From Longimicrobiaceae bacterium (GTDB lineage: Bacteria; Gemmatimonadota; Gemmatimonadetes; Longimicrobiales; Longimicrobiaceae), in the NCBI GenBank assembly GCA_036375715.1, contig DASVBS010000031.1:229871-293870 (forward strand): 64,000 nt of DNA. The letters run 5' to 3'. Position numbers and translations under genes: made by a program. Under the pieces are notes generated by a model that was not told where the DNA came from, made no database searches, and worked only from the letters and a program-made list of their open reading frames with translations. Shown here in pieces: positions 15,868 through 26,093 of the stretch (positions are counted from its first letter, which is position 1; every line of letters begins with the position of its first letter).

Positions 15868-16656
15868 ATGTCCACCAACGAAGAGCTCGTGACCGTGGAG
15901 GAAGGCAAATACGTCTACTGCATCATCAAGAGCCCCAAGCCCCGGGAGTTCGGGCAGATCGGCATTGGTGAGGGGACGAACAACGTCTATACCGTTCACT
16001 ACGGCGAGCTCGCGGCGGTGGTGAGTGACACGCCGATCCGCATCTACGATCCCACCCGCGAGAACGTGCTGGCGCACGAGTTCGTCAACGAGACGGTGAT
16101 GCGCGAGTACACGGTGATCCCGATGAGCTTCGGGACGCTGTTCCGCACGGAGGAGGATATCGTCGAACTGCTGAAGTCTACCTATCAGGCCTTCGACGAC
16201 GTCCTCGAGAAGATGAAGGACAAGATCGAGTTCGGCCTGAAGGTGCTGTGGGACCGGGAGAAGGTCATCGCCACCATCGAGGAGGAGAACGAAGAGATTC
16301 GCCGCCTCAAGGACGAGATCAATCGCAGCGCTCAGAGCTCGACCTACTTCGCCCGCATGCAGCTCGGCCGACTCATCGAGGCTGCCCTCGAGGAGGCCGG
16401 CAACCGCTACGTACGCGATATCCACGACGCCCTGAAGCCCGCCGCCGTCGCCTCCCGCTCCAACAAGCCGATCGGCGACCGCATGATCCTGAACGCCGCC
16501 TTCCTCGTCGAGCGCGACCGCGAGAAGGCTTTCGACGAGGCGGTGAAGGAGATCTCCCTGCGCTACGAGGACCTGCTCACCTTCAAATACACCGGCCCCT
16601 GGCCACCGTACAACTTCGTCAATATCAAGCTGAAGCTGGAGAAGGCGAGCGGGTGA
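15868..16656 (+). CDS. gvpF: gas vesicle protein GvpF/GvpL family (copy 1)
   Basis: First gene of the gas-vesicle cluster. The 262-aa product has the GvpF/L signatures: N-terminal KYVYCIIKS, the HYGELAAVVSD strand, PMSFGTLFRTEEDIVELL in the middle, a long charged coiled coil (about 105-155), and the C-terminal TGPWPPYNFVNIKL motif. GvpF/L proteins are minor shell components or chaperones that bind GvpA and assist vesicle nucleation. The GvpF versus GvpL name is not resolvable from sequence alone. It is the best conserved of the three copies here. Confidence 0.93.
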   Translation: MSTNEELVTVEEGKYVYCIIKSPKPREFGQIGIGEGTNNVYTVHYGELAAVVSDTPIRIYDPTRENVLAHEFVNETVMREYTVIPMSFGTLFRTEEDIVELLKSTYQAFDDVLEKMKDKIEFGLKVLWDREKVIATIEEENEEIRRLKDEINRSAQSSTYFARMQLGRLIEAALEEAGNRYVRDIHDALKPAAVASRSNKPIGDRMILNAAFLVERDREKAFDEAVKEISLRYEDLLTFKYTGPWPPYNFVNIKLKLEKASG

Positions 16657-16660
16657 CGAC

Positions 16661-16841
16661 GATTTTGAATTTTTGAATTCCTGATTCCCAATTCCTGACT
16701 GCGAATTACGAATTAGTGTGGGGTTGGCGCCCAGACGTTGCATTCAGGCGAAACTGTCTGGCGCAGCGCATGCGAAACCGGTCTCACAGCCATTTCATTT
16801 CCGACTCGCCTTCAATCCGTAATTCGTAATTCGTAATTCAA
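16661..16841. repeat. GAATTACG-type inverted repeat pair A1 between gvpF and gvpG
   Basis: Left arm 16661-16716 (GATTTTGAAT units grading into GCGAATTACGAATTA). Right arm 16817-16841 (CCGTAATTCGTAATTCGTAATTC). The spacer of about 100 bp has no ORF. The right arm ends 18 bp before the gvpG start, so gvpG has no visible ribosome site. Confidence 0.85.
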
Positions 16842-16859
16842 ACGCTCCGCTGCGCTGCC

Positions 16860-17156
16860 ATGGGCTTGCTCAAGCACCTCCTCTTCTGGCCGGTTACCGG
16901 GCCGGAGTTCCTCGTGAAGTTCGCGCTGGACAAGGTCCACGGGACGGTGCGCGAGGAGCTGACCAACGACGAGGCGGTGAAGGAGGAGCTGCTGGCGCTG
17001 CAGATGCGCCTTGAGCTGGGGGAGATCGACGAGACTGAGTACCTCCGCCAGGAGGGACTCCTCATGGAACGCCTGCGCGAGGTGCGCCGCTGGCGCGAGG
17101 AGTTCGGTATGGGAACCGCCGGAGGGCCCGTCAGGGTAGCCCGGGATAATTATTAA
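16860..17156 (+). CDS. gvpG: gas vesicle protein GvpG
   Basis: The 98-aa product shows the GvpG pattern: N-terminal MGLLKHLLFWPVTGPEFLVK followed by an acidic helical region with EELLALQMRLELGEIDETEYLRQEGLLMERLREVR. GvpG is an assembly accessory protein found beside GvpF/L. The last codons and the TAA stop (AATTATTAA) lie inside the next GAATTACG-type repeat, so the natural C-terminus may have been altered by the repeat. No ribosome site is evident upstream. Confidence 0.9.
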   Translation: MGLLKHLLFWPVTGPEFLVKFALDKVHGTVREELTNDEAVKEELLALQMRLELGEIDETEYLRQEGLLMERLREVRRWREEFGMGTAGGPVRVARDNY

Positions 17157-17375
17157 TTACGAATTACGAATTACGCGCCTTGCCATCTTCCGTGCTACCG
17201 CGGCCATCCTCGGTCCGACTCCTGCCTTCCAAAGCGAATCCAACGATGCGGCGGTGGCGGGCTACACACACGATGACAAAGGTAAGTGATTCATAATTCA
17301 AATTCGTAATTCGTAATTCGTAATTTGTAATTTGTAATTTTTCAGACCCGATACAAAATTCAAAATTCAAAATTA
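17147..17375. repeat. GAATTACG-type inverted repeat pair A2, abutting gvpG and the ArsA-like gene
   Basis: The left arm 17147-17175 contains the gvpG stop codon followed by AATTACG units. The right arm 17287-17375 is long: CGTAATTC units, then TTTGTAA units, then CAAAATT units that run directly into the coding sequence of the ArsA-like ATPase. The spacer has no ORF. Confidence 0.85.
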
Positions 17376-19194
17376 CCTGGTCTGCGGTAAGGGCGGCGTC
17401 GGCAAGACGACCGTGGCCGCGGCGCTGGCGGTGGAGCGGGCGGACGCGGGGGAGCGGGTGCTGGTGGTGTCGGTCGATCCGGCGCATTCGCTGGGAGATG
17501 CGCTGGGGGTGCGACTCGGGCCGGAACCCACCGCCGTCCCCGGAGTGCGCGGGCTCTCCGCGCTCGAAGTCGACGCCGAGCTGGAGCGGCGGCGCTTTCT
17601 CGCGTCGCACCGCGGCGCCCTCCTCGCCCTGCTGGACCGCGGGACCTACCTCGACGCGCAGGACGCTGCCGAACTGGTGGAGCTGACCGTCCCGGGGATG
17701 GACGAGTTGGCGGCCCTCTTCCGTCTTCGCGAGCTAATGTCTGGCGGTGAGACGATCATCGTAGACACCGCACCCACCGGTCACACCCTCCGCCTTCTCG
17801 ATCTCCCCGACCTCGCCAACGCCTGGCTCCAGGCACTGCAGGCGCTCGAGTCCCGCAGCCGGGCGGTCAGCACCGCCCTGGTGGGAGCGTACCAGCCGGA
17901 CGAGGCCTCGGCGCTGCTGGATCAGCTCGGGCGCGAGCTGACGGAACTGTCCGCGCTGCTGAAGGATCCCGACCGCACGCGCTGCATCCTGGTCACCGGC
18001 CGCGAGCCGATGATCCTGGCGGAGACGCTGAGGCTGCAGGAAGAGCTCGCCCGCCGACACATCGCCGTGGAAGCCGTTGTCGTGAATCGCTCGACGCCCG
18101 CTTCCGCTCGGATCCACCGGGACGTGCCGGTCTTCTTCGTACCGCCGCTGTCCGAACCCCCTGTCGGGGTGGATTTCCTGCGCGCCTTCGCAGCGCTCCT
18201 GCATCAGGATGCTCAGCAACAGGGTGCTCGGGAAGTGCGCGGGAACGCCCCTCTGGCGCGTTCGAGCCTCCATCTGGGCAGCCCGTTCACGCCCCCGCTC
18301 GATCGCTCCCTCTATTTCGTGGCCGGCAAGGGCGGGGTGGGGAAGACGACCACCGCGGCCGCCCTGGCCGTCCGTCTGAGTGAGGCGGGAAAGAACGTCC
18401 TCCTGCTGGGCGTCGACCCGGCCGGCTCTCTCGGCGACGTTCTCGGGACCGCTGCGGAGGGGGCGGAGTCGCTGCGGCTGGGAGAGCGGCTGGTGGCGCG
18501 GCAGCTCGATGCGCACTCCACCTGGGAGGCCTTCCGCGCGGAGTACGAGCAGGAAGCGAAGCGGGTCTTCGCCGCCCTCAGCCCGGGACCGGATCACTCC
18601 GGGATCTCCCGCCTCGTGGACCTCGCACCCCCGGGGATCGACGAGCTGTCAGCGCTCGTGGAAGTGGTTGACGCAACGGAAGATCGCCCCTATGATGCCG
18701 TCGTCGTGGACTGCGCCCCGAGCGGTCATTTTCTGCGTCTCATGGAGCTTCCCCGGGTGGCCCTGAAGTGGACGCACCAGGCAATGCGGCTGCTGCTGAA
18801 GTACCGCGAGGTGGTACCGCCGGGCGGCCTGGGGGAGCGCCTGTTGCGTCTGGCCCGCTCGCTCCGGGTGTTCGAGGGAAGGCTTCGGGACGTCGACCGC
18901 ACGTGGCTGCTGATCGTCGCGCTCCCCGAGCCACTGAGCGTGGCCGAGAGCGGTCGCCTGTTTACCCGTCTCGGGGAGTTGGGGATCCGGCCGGGGGCGC
19001 TCGTCGTCAACCGGCTCTTCGCGCCCGGAACGGCGACGGCGGAGATCCGTAACGACCACGCTGCCGAGCTCTGCCGGCTGGCGGGGGCAACTCCCGTCTT
19101 CGCCGCTCCGGCGCTCCCCGAGGGGCCGCGCGGAGTGCACGCGCTGTCTCGGCTGGCGGCCGGCTGGGTCGGTCTGAACAGAGTGCAGGACTGA
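17365..19194 (+). CDS. double-domain ArsA/GET3-family ATPase in the gas-vesicle cluster
   Basis: Two tandem ArsA-type deviant-Walker ATPase domains. Domain 1 has YLVCGKGGVGKTTVAAALA, SVDPAHSLGDALG and VDTAPTGHTLRLLDLP; domain 2 (about residue 310 on) has YFVAGKGGVGKTTTAAALA, GVDPAGSLGDVLG and DCAPSGHFLRLMELP. ArsA/GET3 proteins use ATP to drive anion pumps or deliver membrane proteins; the gvp context suggests handling hydrophobic GvpA-type subunits (inference). Odd: the frame is open only from 17338 and has no ATG, GTG or TTG before the first P-loop; the best candidates are ATT at 17365 or CTG at 17377, inside repeat A2. A GTG at 17413 would delete the P-loop. Confidence 0.85.
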   Translation: MQNYLVCGKGGVGKTTVAAALAVERADAGERVLVVSVDPAHSLGDALGVRLGPEPTAVPGVRGLSALEVDAELERRRFLASHRGALLALLDRGTYLDAQDAAELVELTVPGMDELAALFRLRELMSGGETIIVDTAPTGHTLRLLDLPDLANAWLQALQALESRSRAVSTALVGAYQPDEASALLDQLGRELTELSALLKDPDRTRCILVTGREPMILAETLRLQEELARRHIAVEAVVVNRSTPASARIHRDVPVFFVPPLSEPPVGVDFLRAFAALLHQDAQQQGAREVRGNAPLARSSLHLGSPFTPPLDRSLYFVAGKGGVGKTTTAAALAVRLSEAGKNVLLLGVDPAGSLGDVLGTAAEGAESLRLGERLVARQLDAHSTWEAFRAEYEQEAKRVFAALSPGPDHSGISRLVDLAPPGIDELSALVEVVDATEDRPYDAVVVDCAPSGHFLRLMELPRVALKWTHQAMRLLLKYREVVPPGGLGERLLRLARSLRVFEGRLRDVDRTWLLIVALPEPLSVAESGRLFTRLGELGIRPGALVVNRLFAPGTATAEIRNDHAAELCRLAGATPVFAAPALPEGPRGVHALSRLAAGWVGLNRVQD

Positions 19195-19219
19195 GGTCGG
19201 ATCCCCACCCTGGAGGCCT

Positions 19220-20032
19220 GTGACCGAAGCGATGGAGAACGCGCTGGTCTATCTCTACGGCATCGTACCGGCCGAGGCACCGGAGCCGCCGGAGGATCTC
19301 CTGGGGCTGGAAGGGAAGCCCGTGAAGTTGCTGTGCGAAGGGCCCCTGGCCGCGGTCGTGGGGGAGGTCCCGGAGGAGGAGTACTCGGACGAGGTCCTGA
19401 ACGAGCGGCTCGGCGACCTCGCCTGGGTGGGTGAGCGGGGGATCGCCCACGAGCGGGTGCTGGATTGGTACGCCGAGCGCGGCCCGGTCATTCCGCTGAG
19501 CCTCTTCTCCCTCCATCGTGACCTCGATCGGGTCCGTGCGCGGCTCCTGGCGGAGGCGGATCGCGTCCTCCCGCTTCTCGAGCGGCTGCGCGGGCGACGG
19601 GAATGGCAGGTGAGGATCTGGCGGCGGGATGCGCGCGTCGCTGAGAGCCTGGAGGAGCTCTCGCCCACGCTGAAGGCGCTGTCCACCGAGATCGAGACTG
19701 CCCCGCCGGGGCGCCGCTACCTCCTGCGGAAGAAGCGTGATGCGGCGCGAGCCGAGGAGCTGCGCCGCGTCTCGGAGCGGGTGGCGCACCTCGTCTATGC
19801 CGAGCTCGCTAAAATCGCGGAGCGCGAGTGCCTGGTCCCGCGGCCGCACGGCGCGCCGGATTCGGGTCGCGTCCTCGCGCTGGACAGCGCCTGGCTCGTC
19901 CCCGAGGAGGTATACCCCGCCTTCCAGCAGCGCCTGGGCGAGCTCGCCGGGGAGTTCCAACCCAACGGCTTCGAGTTCGAGTTCACCGGTCCCTGGCCGC
20001 CGTATCACTTCACCGACGTCGATGACGACTGA
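19220..20032 (+). CDS. gas vesicle protein GvpF/GvpL family (copy 2)
   Basis: GTG start at 19220 with a GGAGG site at 19212-19216, 25 bp after the ArsA-like gene. The 270-aa product keeps the family frame: NALVYLYGIVPAE at the N-terminus, LAAVVGEVPEEEYSD, VIPLSLFSLHRDLDRVRARL, and the closing FEFEFTGPWPPYHFTDV. It is divergent from copy 1, so a distinct role in the shell or assembly complex is likely. Its end overlaps the start of the next gene by 11 bases. Confidence 0.88.
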   Translation: MTEAMENALVYLYGIVPAEAPEPPEDLLGLEGKPVKLLCEGPLAAVVGEVPEEEYSDEVLNERLGDLAWVGERGIAHERVLDWYAERGPVIPLSLFSLHRDLDRVRARLLAEADRVLPLLERLRGRREWQVRIWRRDARVAESLEELSPTLKALSTEIETAPPGRRYLLRKKRDAARAEELRRVSERVAHLVYAELAKIAERECLVPRPHGAPDSGRVLALDSAWLVPEEVYPAFQQRLGELAGEFQPNGFEFEFTGPWPPYHFTDVDDD

Positions 20033-20321
20033 GGCGGGGAGCCCCCAAGGACGTGACGATCCGCTCGCGCGGGAGATCGACCTCTGGGAGGGAAGCCTGG
20101 CCAGCAACGAGCCGCACTCGCTGGTCGACCTCATCAACCGGGTCCTTGACAAGGGGGTCGTCATCACCGGCGATGTGACCATCTCGGTGGCAGGAGTCGA
20201 CCTCGTCTACCTCGGTCTCAGCGCCGTGCTCACCTCCGTTTCCACGGTGCGGCGGCGCGCTCTCGCCCCGGCGGGCGACGGCGTCGCGGAGCAGGCAAAG
20301 CCGGACTCCGAGGTGGAGTGA
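20022..20321 (+). CDS. GvpA-fold gas vesicle protein (GvpJ/GvpM/GvpS type)
   Basis: The ATG at 20022 overlaps the upstream GvpF/L gene by 11 bases. The 99-aa product carries the GvpA-type core at about residues 28-70: HSLVDLINRVLDKGVVITGD, then VTISVAGVDLVYLGLSAVL. It has a 27-residue N-terminal extension and a polar tail, and lacks the ARVVVAS string of true GvpA, so it fits the minor GvpJ/M/S group that caps or nucleates vesicles. Its TGA overlaps the next GTG start (GTGA). Confidence 0.85.
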   Translation: MTTEAGSPQGRDDPLAREIDLWEGSLASNEPHSLVDLINRVLDKGVVITGDVTISVAGVDLVYLGLSAVLTSVSTVRRRALAPAGDGVAEQAKPDSEVE

Positions 20322-20992
20322 TCACCCTCTTCTGCATCCGCCGCGCGGGTGAAGCCTCGCCGCCACCCGGTCTGTCTGTCCCGGAAGGAGGACCCGTGCG
20401 CCTTATCGAGGCAGGTGAGCTCGGCGCCTGGGTTTGCGACGGTGAGCTCCCCAGGCACCTCGACGAGGTCCGGGCCCACGACGCCGTCGTGCGCGCCGCG
20501 CTGCGCTCTTCTACTCCCCTCCCGGTTCGTTTCGGGACGACATTTGCGGACGAAGAGGCACTCCGCCGCTCGTTACAGGAGCGGAGGGAGGAGTTACTCG
20601 CGGGTCTCCGGCGGGTGGAGGGAAAGGTGGAGATGGGGATCCGGGTGGAGTGGTTGGAGCGAGATCCTCGGGCAGAGCGGCCGGATCGCTCGACCGAGGC
20701 GACCGGCGGGAGGCAGTACCTGGAGGCGCGGCGGCGTGAGCTGATGGCGGCCGAGGAGCGACGTTTGCGGGCGGTCGCCCTGCTCGAAGCGGTGGAGCGG
20801 CGCATCGGGGTCGACGCCGCGGAGTCGCTCCAGCGGCCGCTCCCCGCGCCGGGGGTGGCGGGGGTCATGGCACATCTGGTGCAACGACAAGGAGTTGCAC
20901 ACTATCGAGCCCGGGTGGAAGAGGTGCGATCGGATTTCCCCGAGGTGACCCTCCACGTGACCGGACCCTGGGCTCCCTATTCGTTCGTATGA
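20318..20992 (+). CDS. gas vesicle protein GvpF/GvpL family (copy 3)
   Basis: GTG start overlapping the upstream stop. At 224 aa it is the shortest of the three GvpF/L copies. Signatures: MITLFCIRRAGE, RLIEAGELGAWVCDGELPRH, LPVRFGTTFADEEALRRSL, a charged helical stretch, and the C-terminal LHVTGPWAPYSFV. The usual GPWPPY is GPWAPY here. Position between GvpJ-like and GvpK genes matches the gvpL slot of actinobacterial clusters. Its stop overlaps the gvpK start (ATGA). Confidence 0.87.
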   Translation: MITLFCIRRAGEASPPPGLSVPEGGPVRLIEAGELGAWVCDGELPRHLDEVRAHDAVVRAALRSSTPLPVRFGTTFADEEALRRSLQERREELLAGLRRVEGKVEMGIRVEWLERDPRAERPDRSTEATGGRQYLEARRRELMAAEERRLRAVALLEAVERRIGVDAAESLQRPLPAPGVAGVMAHLVQRQGVAHYRARVEEVRSDFPEVTLHVTGPWAPYSFV

Positions 20993-21354
20993 CCGATTCA
21001 GCGGAGCGTGCCGAGCAGGAGGGGACCGGCGGGTCCGAAGAGCGCAGGCGGCAGCTGGCGACCGAGCTCGCGGCGATCGCGGATGCGCTGCCGTCCCGCA
21101 TCGATCTCGATCCTACTGCGGTGGAGCGGGACCTTTCTCGCCTGGTCCTGACGCTGGTGGAGCTGCTGCGCCGGGTGGTCGAGCACCAGGCGATCCAGCG
21201 GATGGATGACCCGGATCTGACGGAGGAACAGGTCGAGAGAATGGGTACAGCGCTGTGGCGCCTCGAGCAGAAAATGCGCGAAATCAAGCAGGTGTTCGGC
21301 CTTGCGGACGAAGAGTTGAACATCGATCTTGGCCCTCTTGGCAGGGTCCTCTGA
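20989..21354 (+). CDS. gvpK: gas vesicle protein GvpK
   Basis: The 121-aa product matches GvpK: RIDLDPTAVERDLSRLVLTL, VELLRRVVEHQAIQRMD, LTEEQVERMGTALWRLEQKM and the tail LADEELNIDLGPLGRVL. GvpK is an accessory protein required for vesicle formation in several hosts. It is translationally coupled to the upstream gvpL-like gene (ATGA overlap). Confidence 0.93.
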   Translation: MTDSAERAEQEGTGGSEERRRQLATELAAIADALPSRIDLDPTAVERDLSRLVLTLVELLRRVVEHQAIQRMDDPDLTEEQVERMGTALWRLEQKMREIKQVFGLADEELNIDLGPLGRVL

Positions 21355-21373
21355 CCTTTTCCCCTGTAATCAC

Positions 21374-21721
21374 TTGCCTGAATACGCGCCGCTGTCACCG
21401 ACGCGCTCCCAGGGGCTGGTCGATGTCCTGGATCGGATCCTGGACAAAGGCCTCGTCATTGCGGGAGACATCAAGATCAATCTCGCCAATGTCGAGCTGC
21501 TCACCGTCCAGGTTCGACTGCTCGTCTGTTCCATCGACAAAGCCGAAGAGATTGGCCTGAACTGGTGGAAGTTCGATCCGGCGCTTTCGCTTTCCGGCAG
21601 TACGCACGGCCTGCTGGCAGAAAACCGGGAGCTGCGTGCCCGGATCCAGCAGCTGGAAGAGCGGCTCGACCGTCTGGGCACCGGGGCCGATGCTCCACAG
21701 AGCCGCCCGCCGGCGGATTGA
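21374..21721 (+). CDS. GvpA-fold gas vesicle protein (GvpJ-like) with coiled-coil tail
   Basis: A TTG at 21374 gives MPEYAPLSPTRSQGLVDVLD and the most family-like N-terminus; a TTG at 21329 would overlap gvpK. GvpA-type core: GLVDVLDRILDKGLVIAGDI, then KINLANVELLTVQVRLLVCS. A helical tail (LLAENRELRARIQQLEERLD) follows. It resembles GvpJ-type minor proteins more than GvpA because it lacks ARVVVAS. No strong ribosome site is visible, and the start is uncertain by a few codons. Confidence 0.83.
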   Translation: MPEYAPLSPTRSQGLVDVLDRILDKGLVIAGDIKINLANVELLTVQVRLLVCSIDKAEEIGLNWWKFDPALSLSGSTHGLLAENRELRARIQQLEERLDRLGTGADAPQSRPPAD

Positions 21722-21787
21722 GGAAGTCGCAGGTGGGCGCCTCCCCAGCGGAGCGCCCTCTTTCACACATCCCGGGATAGGCAAGCG

Positions 21788-22090
21788 ATGGCCGTAGAAA
21801 GAGCACCTGGCGGCACCAGTCTGATCGATGTACTGGACCGTGTGCTGGATAAGGGGATCGTGATCGACGCGTATGTGCGCGTCTCACTGGTGGGGATCGA
21901 TCTGGTGACCGTCGAGGCCAGGGTGGTCGTCGCATCGATCGAAACGTATCTGAAATACTCCGAGGCAGTCGGGCTGATGCCGCCGCGCACCGGGCGCGAG
22001 CTCGGCGCGGGCTCAGCCATGCAGAGCGAGATGGATCGCCTCTCCGCTGAGAACGCTGCCCTGCGGAGACAGCTGGAGGACCTGAGCTGA
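21788..22090 (+). CDS. gvpA: gas vesicle major structural protein GvpA, C-terminally extended
   Basis: Residues about 9-62 match the GvpA shell protein: [54 protein letters not shown]. GvpA polymerises into the ribbed hydrophobic wall of the gas vesicle. Typical GvpA is about 70 aa; this one has 100, with a tail containing a short predicted coiled coil ([20 protein letters not shown]). The other two GvpA-fold genes in the cluster lack the [14 protein letters not shown] core, so this is the only credible main wall protein here. Confidence 0.92.
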   Translation: MAVERAPGGTSLIDVLDRVLDKGIVIDAYVRVSLVGIDLVTVEARVVVASIETYLKYSEAVGLMPPRTGRELGAGSAMQSEMDRLSAENAALRRQLEDLS

Positions 22091-22094
22091 GACT

Positions 22095-24272
<2,178 letters not shown>

Positions 24273-24369
24273 AGCGGTGGGCTCCCGCGCGGAGCCGGGC
24301 GCGCACCACCCGAATCACTTGCCCGCGCCCCAGGCGGGCGGCTAGATTCCCCATAGGATACACCCATGA

Positions 24370-24407
24370 GGGCGGTCCCACCAATCGGGCGGGGCCGCCC
24401 GGTTTTT
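24370..24407 (+). terminator. intrinsic terminator after the gvp/kinase operon
   Basis: GGGCGGTCCC (24370-24379) pairs with GGGGCCGCCC (24391-24400), one G-T wobble, 11-nt loop, followed by GGTTTTT. It lies about 100 bp after the kinase stop and 110 bp before purA. Confidence 0.75.
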
Positions 24408-24516
24408 GTGCGGGCACGGAGTACGCTGCGAAGGGGCCTGTCGCCGAGCGTCGCGCCGTTTCGCGCATCTCAGCGGCCTCCACGGAGGACTCTCATCTGC
24501 CGACGGAACGTCAGAA

Positions 24517-25812
24517 ATGAAGCATCGTTGTACGGTGATCGTGGGCTCCCAGTGGGGGGACGAGGGGAAGGGGAAGATCGTCGACGTCCTCGCCGAGGAA
24601 GTCGAGATCGTGGCCCGCTACCAGGGTGGAGCCAATGCGGGCCACACGGTGCACGTGGGGGAGGAGGAGTTCGTCCTTCACCAGATTCCCTCGGGGATTC
24701 TGCATCCGCGGCGGCGGTGCCTGCTGGGCAACGGGGTGGTGCTCGATCCCTTCCAGCTGTTCGAGGAGCTGGATGCGCTGATCGCGCGCGGCGTGGACGT
24801 GGACGGCCGCGTCGGGGTAAGCTTCCGCGCCCACCTGCTCCTTCCCTATCACAAGATCCTCGATCGCGCGGCCGAGGAGCGCCGGGGCATCGACCGGATC
24901 GGGACGACCGGGCGCGGCATCGGTCCGGCCTACGAGGACAAGGTGGCGCGGCAGGGGATTCGCGTGGCGGACCTGCGGGATACCGTCCGCGCCGAGCGCC
25001 TGCTGCGTGCCGCGGCCGAGCGGGTGAATGCCCGTCTGGAGGGGATGGCGACGAACGAGCGTGTCGACGCCGATCAGCTGGTCTCCGACGTGATGGGAAT
25101 CCGGGAGCGCCTACTCGGGCTCGCGCTCGAGACCGGGCACGTGATCTATCAGGCGATCCAGGAAGGGCAGCACGTGCTCCTGGAGGGAGCGCAGGGCGCG
25201 CTCCTGGACGTGGATCACGGGACCTATCCCTACGTCACCTCCTCGAACACCACGGCGGGAGGCGCGGCGCTGGGGGTGGGAATCGGGCCGACCGCCATCG
25301 ACGCCGTGGTGGGCGTGGTGAAGGCCTACACCACCCGTGTCGGGCAGGGGCCGCTTCCGACCGAGCTTCCCTCGCCGATGCAGGAGCAGGTGCGGGAGCT
25401 GGGCGGGGAGTACGGGGCCACCACCGGCCGTCCGCGCCGGTGCGGCTGGTTCGACGCGGTGGTGGTGCGATATGCCGCCCGGGTGAACGGCCTCACCGGC
25501 CTGGCAGTGACCAAGCTGGACGTGCTCGACACCCTGCCCGAGCTCCACATCGCCACGGGCTACAAGGCAGGCGGCGAAGTGTTGCACGAGTTCCCCGCCG
25601 ACCTGGGCCTCCTGGCCGAAGCGGAGCCAATCTACGAGACGATTCCCGGCTGGCAGTCGTCCACCGCCCACGCCCGTACCTGGGACGAGCTTCCCGAGGG
25701 CGCCCGCGCCTACCTGCGCCGCATCGAGGAGCTCACCGGGGTGCCGATCTGGTATGTGTCGGTGGGGACGAGGAGGGATCAGATTATTCATGTGGAGGAG
25801 GCGAGAAAGTAA
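24517..25812 (+). CDS. purA: adenylosuccinate synthase
   Basis: GTP-dependent conversion of IMP plus aspartate to adenylosuccinate, the first AMP-specific step. The ATG at 24517 gives MKHRCTVIVGSQWGDEGKGK with the P-loop-like GDEGKGK and catalytic Asp. Further signatures: YQGGANAGHTV (catalytic His), IGTTGRGIGPAYEDK, LLEGAQGALLDVDHGTYPYV and GYKAGG near the end. Length 431 aa, normal. A longer frame from 24406 runs out of the upstream terminator and was not used. Single gene. Confidence 0.97.
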   Translation: MKHRCTVIVGSQWGDEGKGKIVDVLAEEVEIVARYQGGANAGHTVHVGEEEFVLHQIPSGILHPRRRCLLGNGVVLDPFQLFEELDALIARGVDVDGRVGVSFRAHLLLPYHKILDRAAEERRGIDRIGTTGRGIGPAYEDKVARQGIRVADLRDTVRAERLLRAAAERVNARLEGMATNERVDADQLVSDVMGIRERLLGLALETGHVIYQAIQEGQHVLLEGAQGALLDVDHGTYPYVTSSNTTAGGAALGVGIGPTAIDAVVGVVKAYTTRVGQGPLPTELPSPMQEQVRELGGEYGATTGRPRRCGWFDAVVVRYAARVNGLTGLAVTKLDVLDTLPELHIATGYKAGGEVLHEFPADLGLLAEAEPIYETIPGWQSSTAHARTWDELPEGARAYLRRIEELTGVPIWYVSVGTRRDQIIHVEEARK

Positions 25813-25856
25813 AAGTAGGGGAGGGGCCGTATGCCAGGAGGTTGATGAAGGGGTAG

Positions 25857-26069
25857 CCTAGGAGCCAGGAGCCAGAAGCCAGAATACGCTCCCGCTGATT
25901 CTGATGGCGCGCGGCTCCGACTTCTCAGGTAGGTTCGGCTGCGGGGCGCCAGGCGGGCGTCGGTGCCCCTGCTCGACTGGTTATCGGGCTTGGTTTCCTG
26001 GCTGCGGGGCTTCCACCGCTTCTTCGGGTTCTTGATTCTGGCTCCTGGCTTCTGGCTGCTGGCTTCCCA
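25857..26069. repeat. CCAGGAGCCAGAAGCC-type inverted repeat pair C1 between purA and hisC
   Basis: Left arm 25857-25884 (GGAGCCAGGAGCCAGAAGCC). Right arm 26036-26069, the inverse (GGCTCCTGGCTTCTGGCTGC). The spacer of about 150 bp has no convincing ORF. The right arm ends about 25 bp before the hisC start. Confidence 0.85.
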
Positions 26070-26093
26070 ACTGGGCAAGTAGAATTTCAACGA

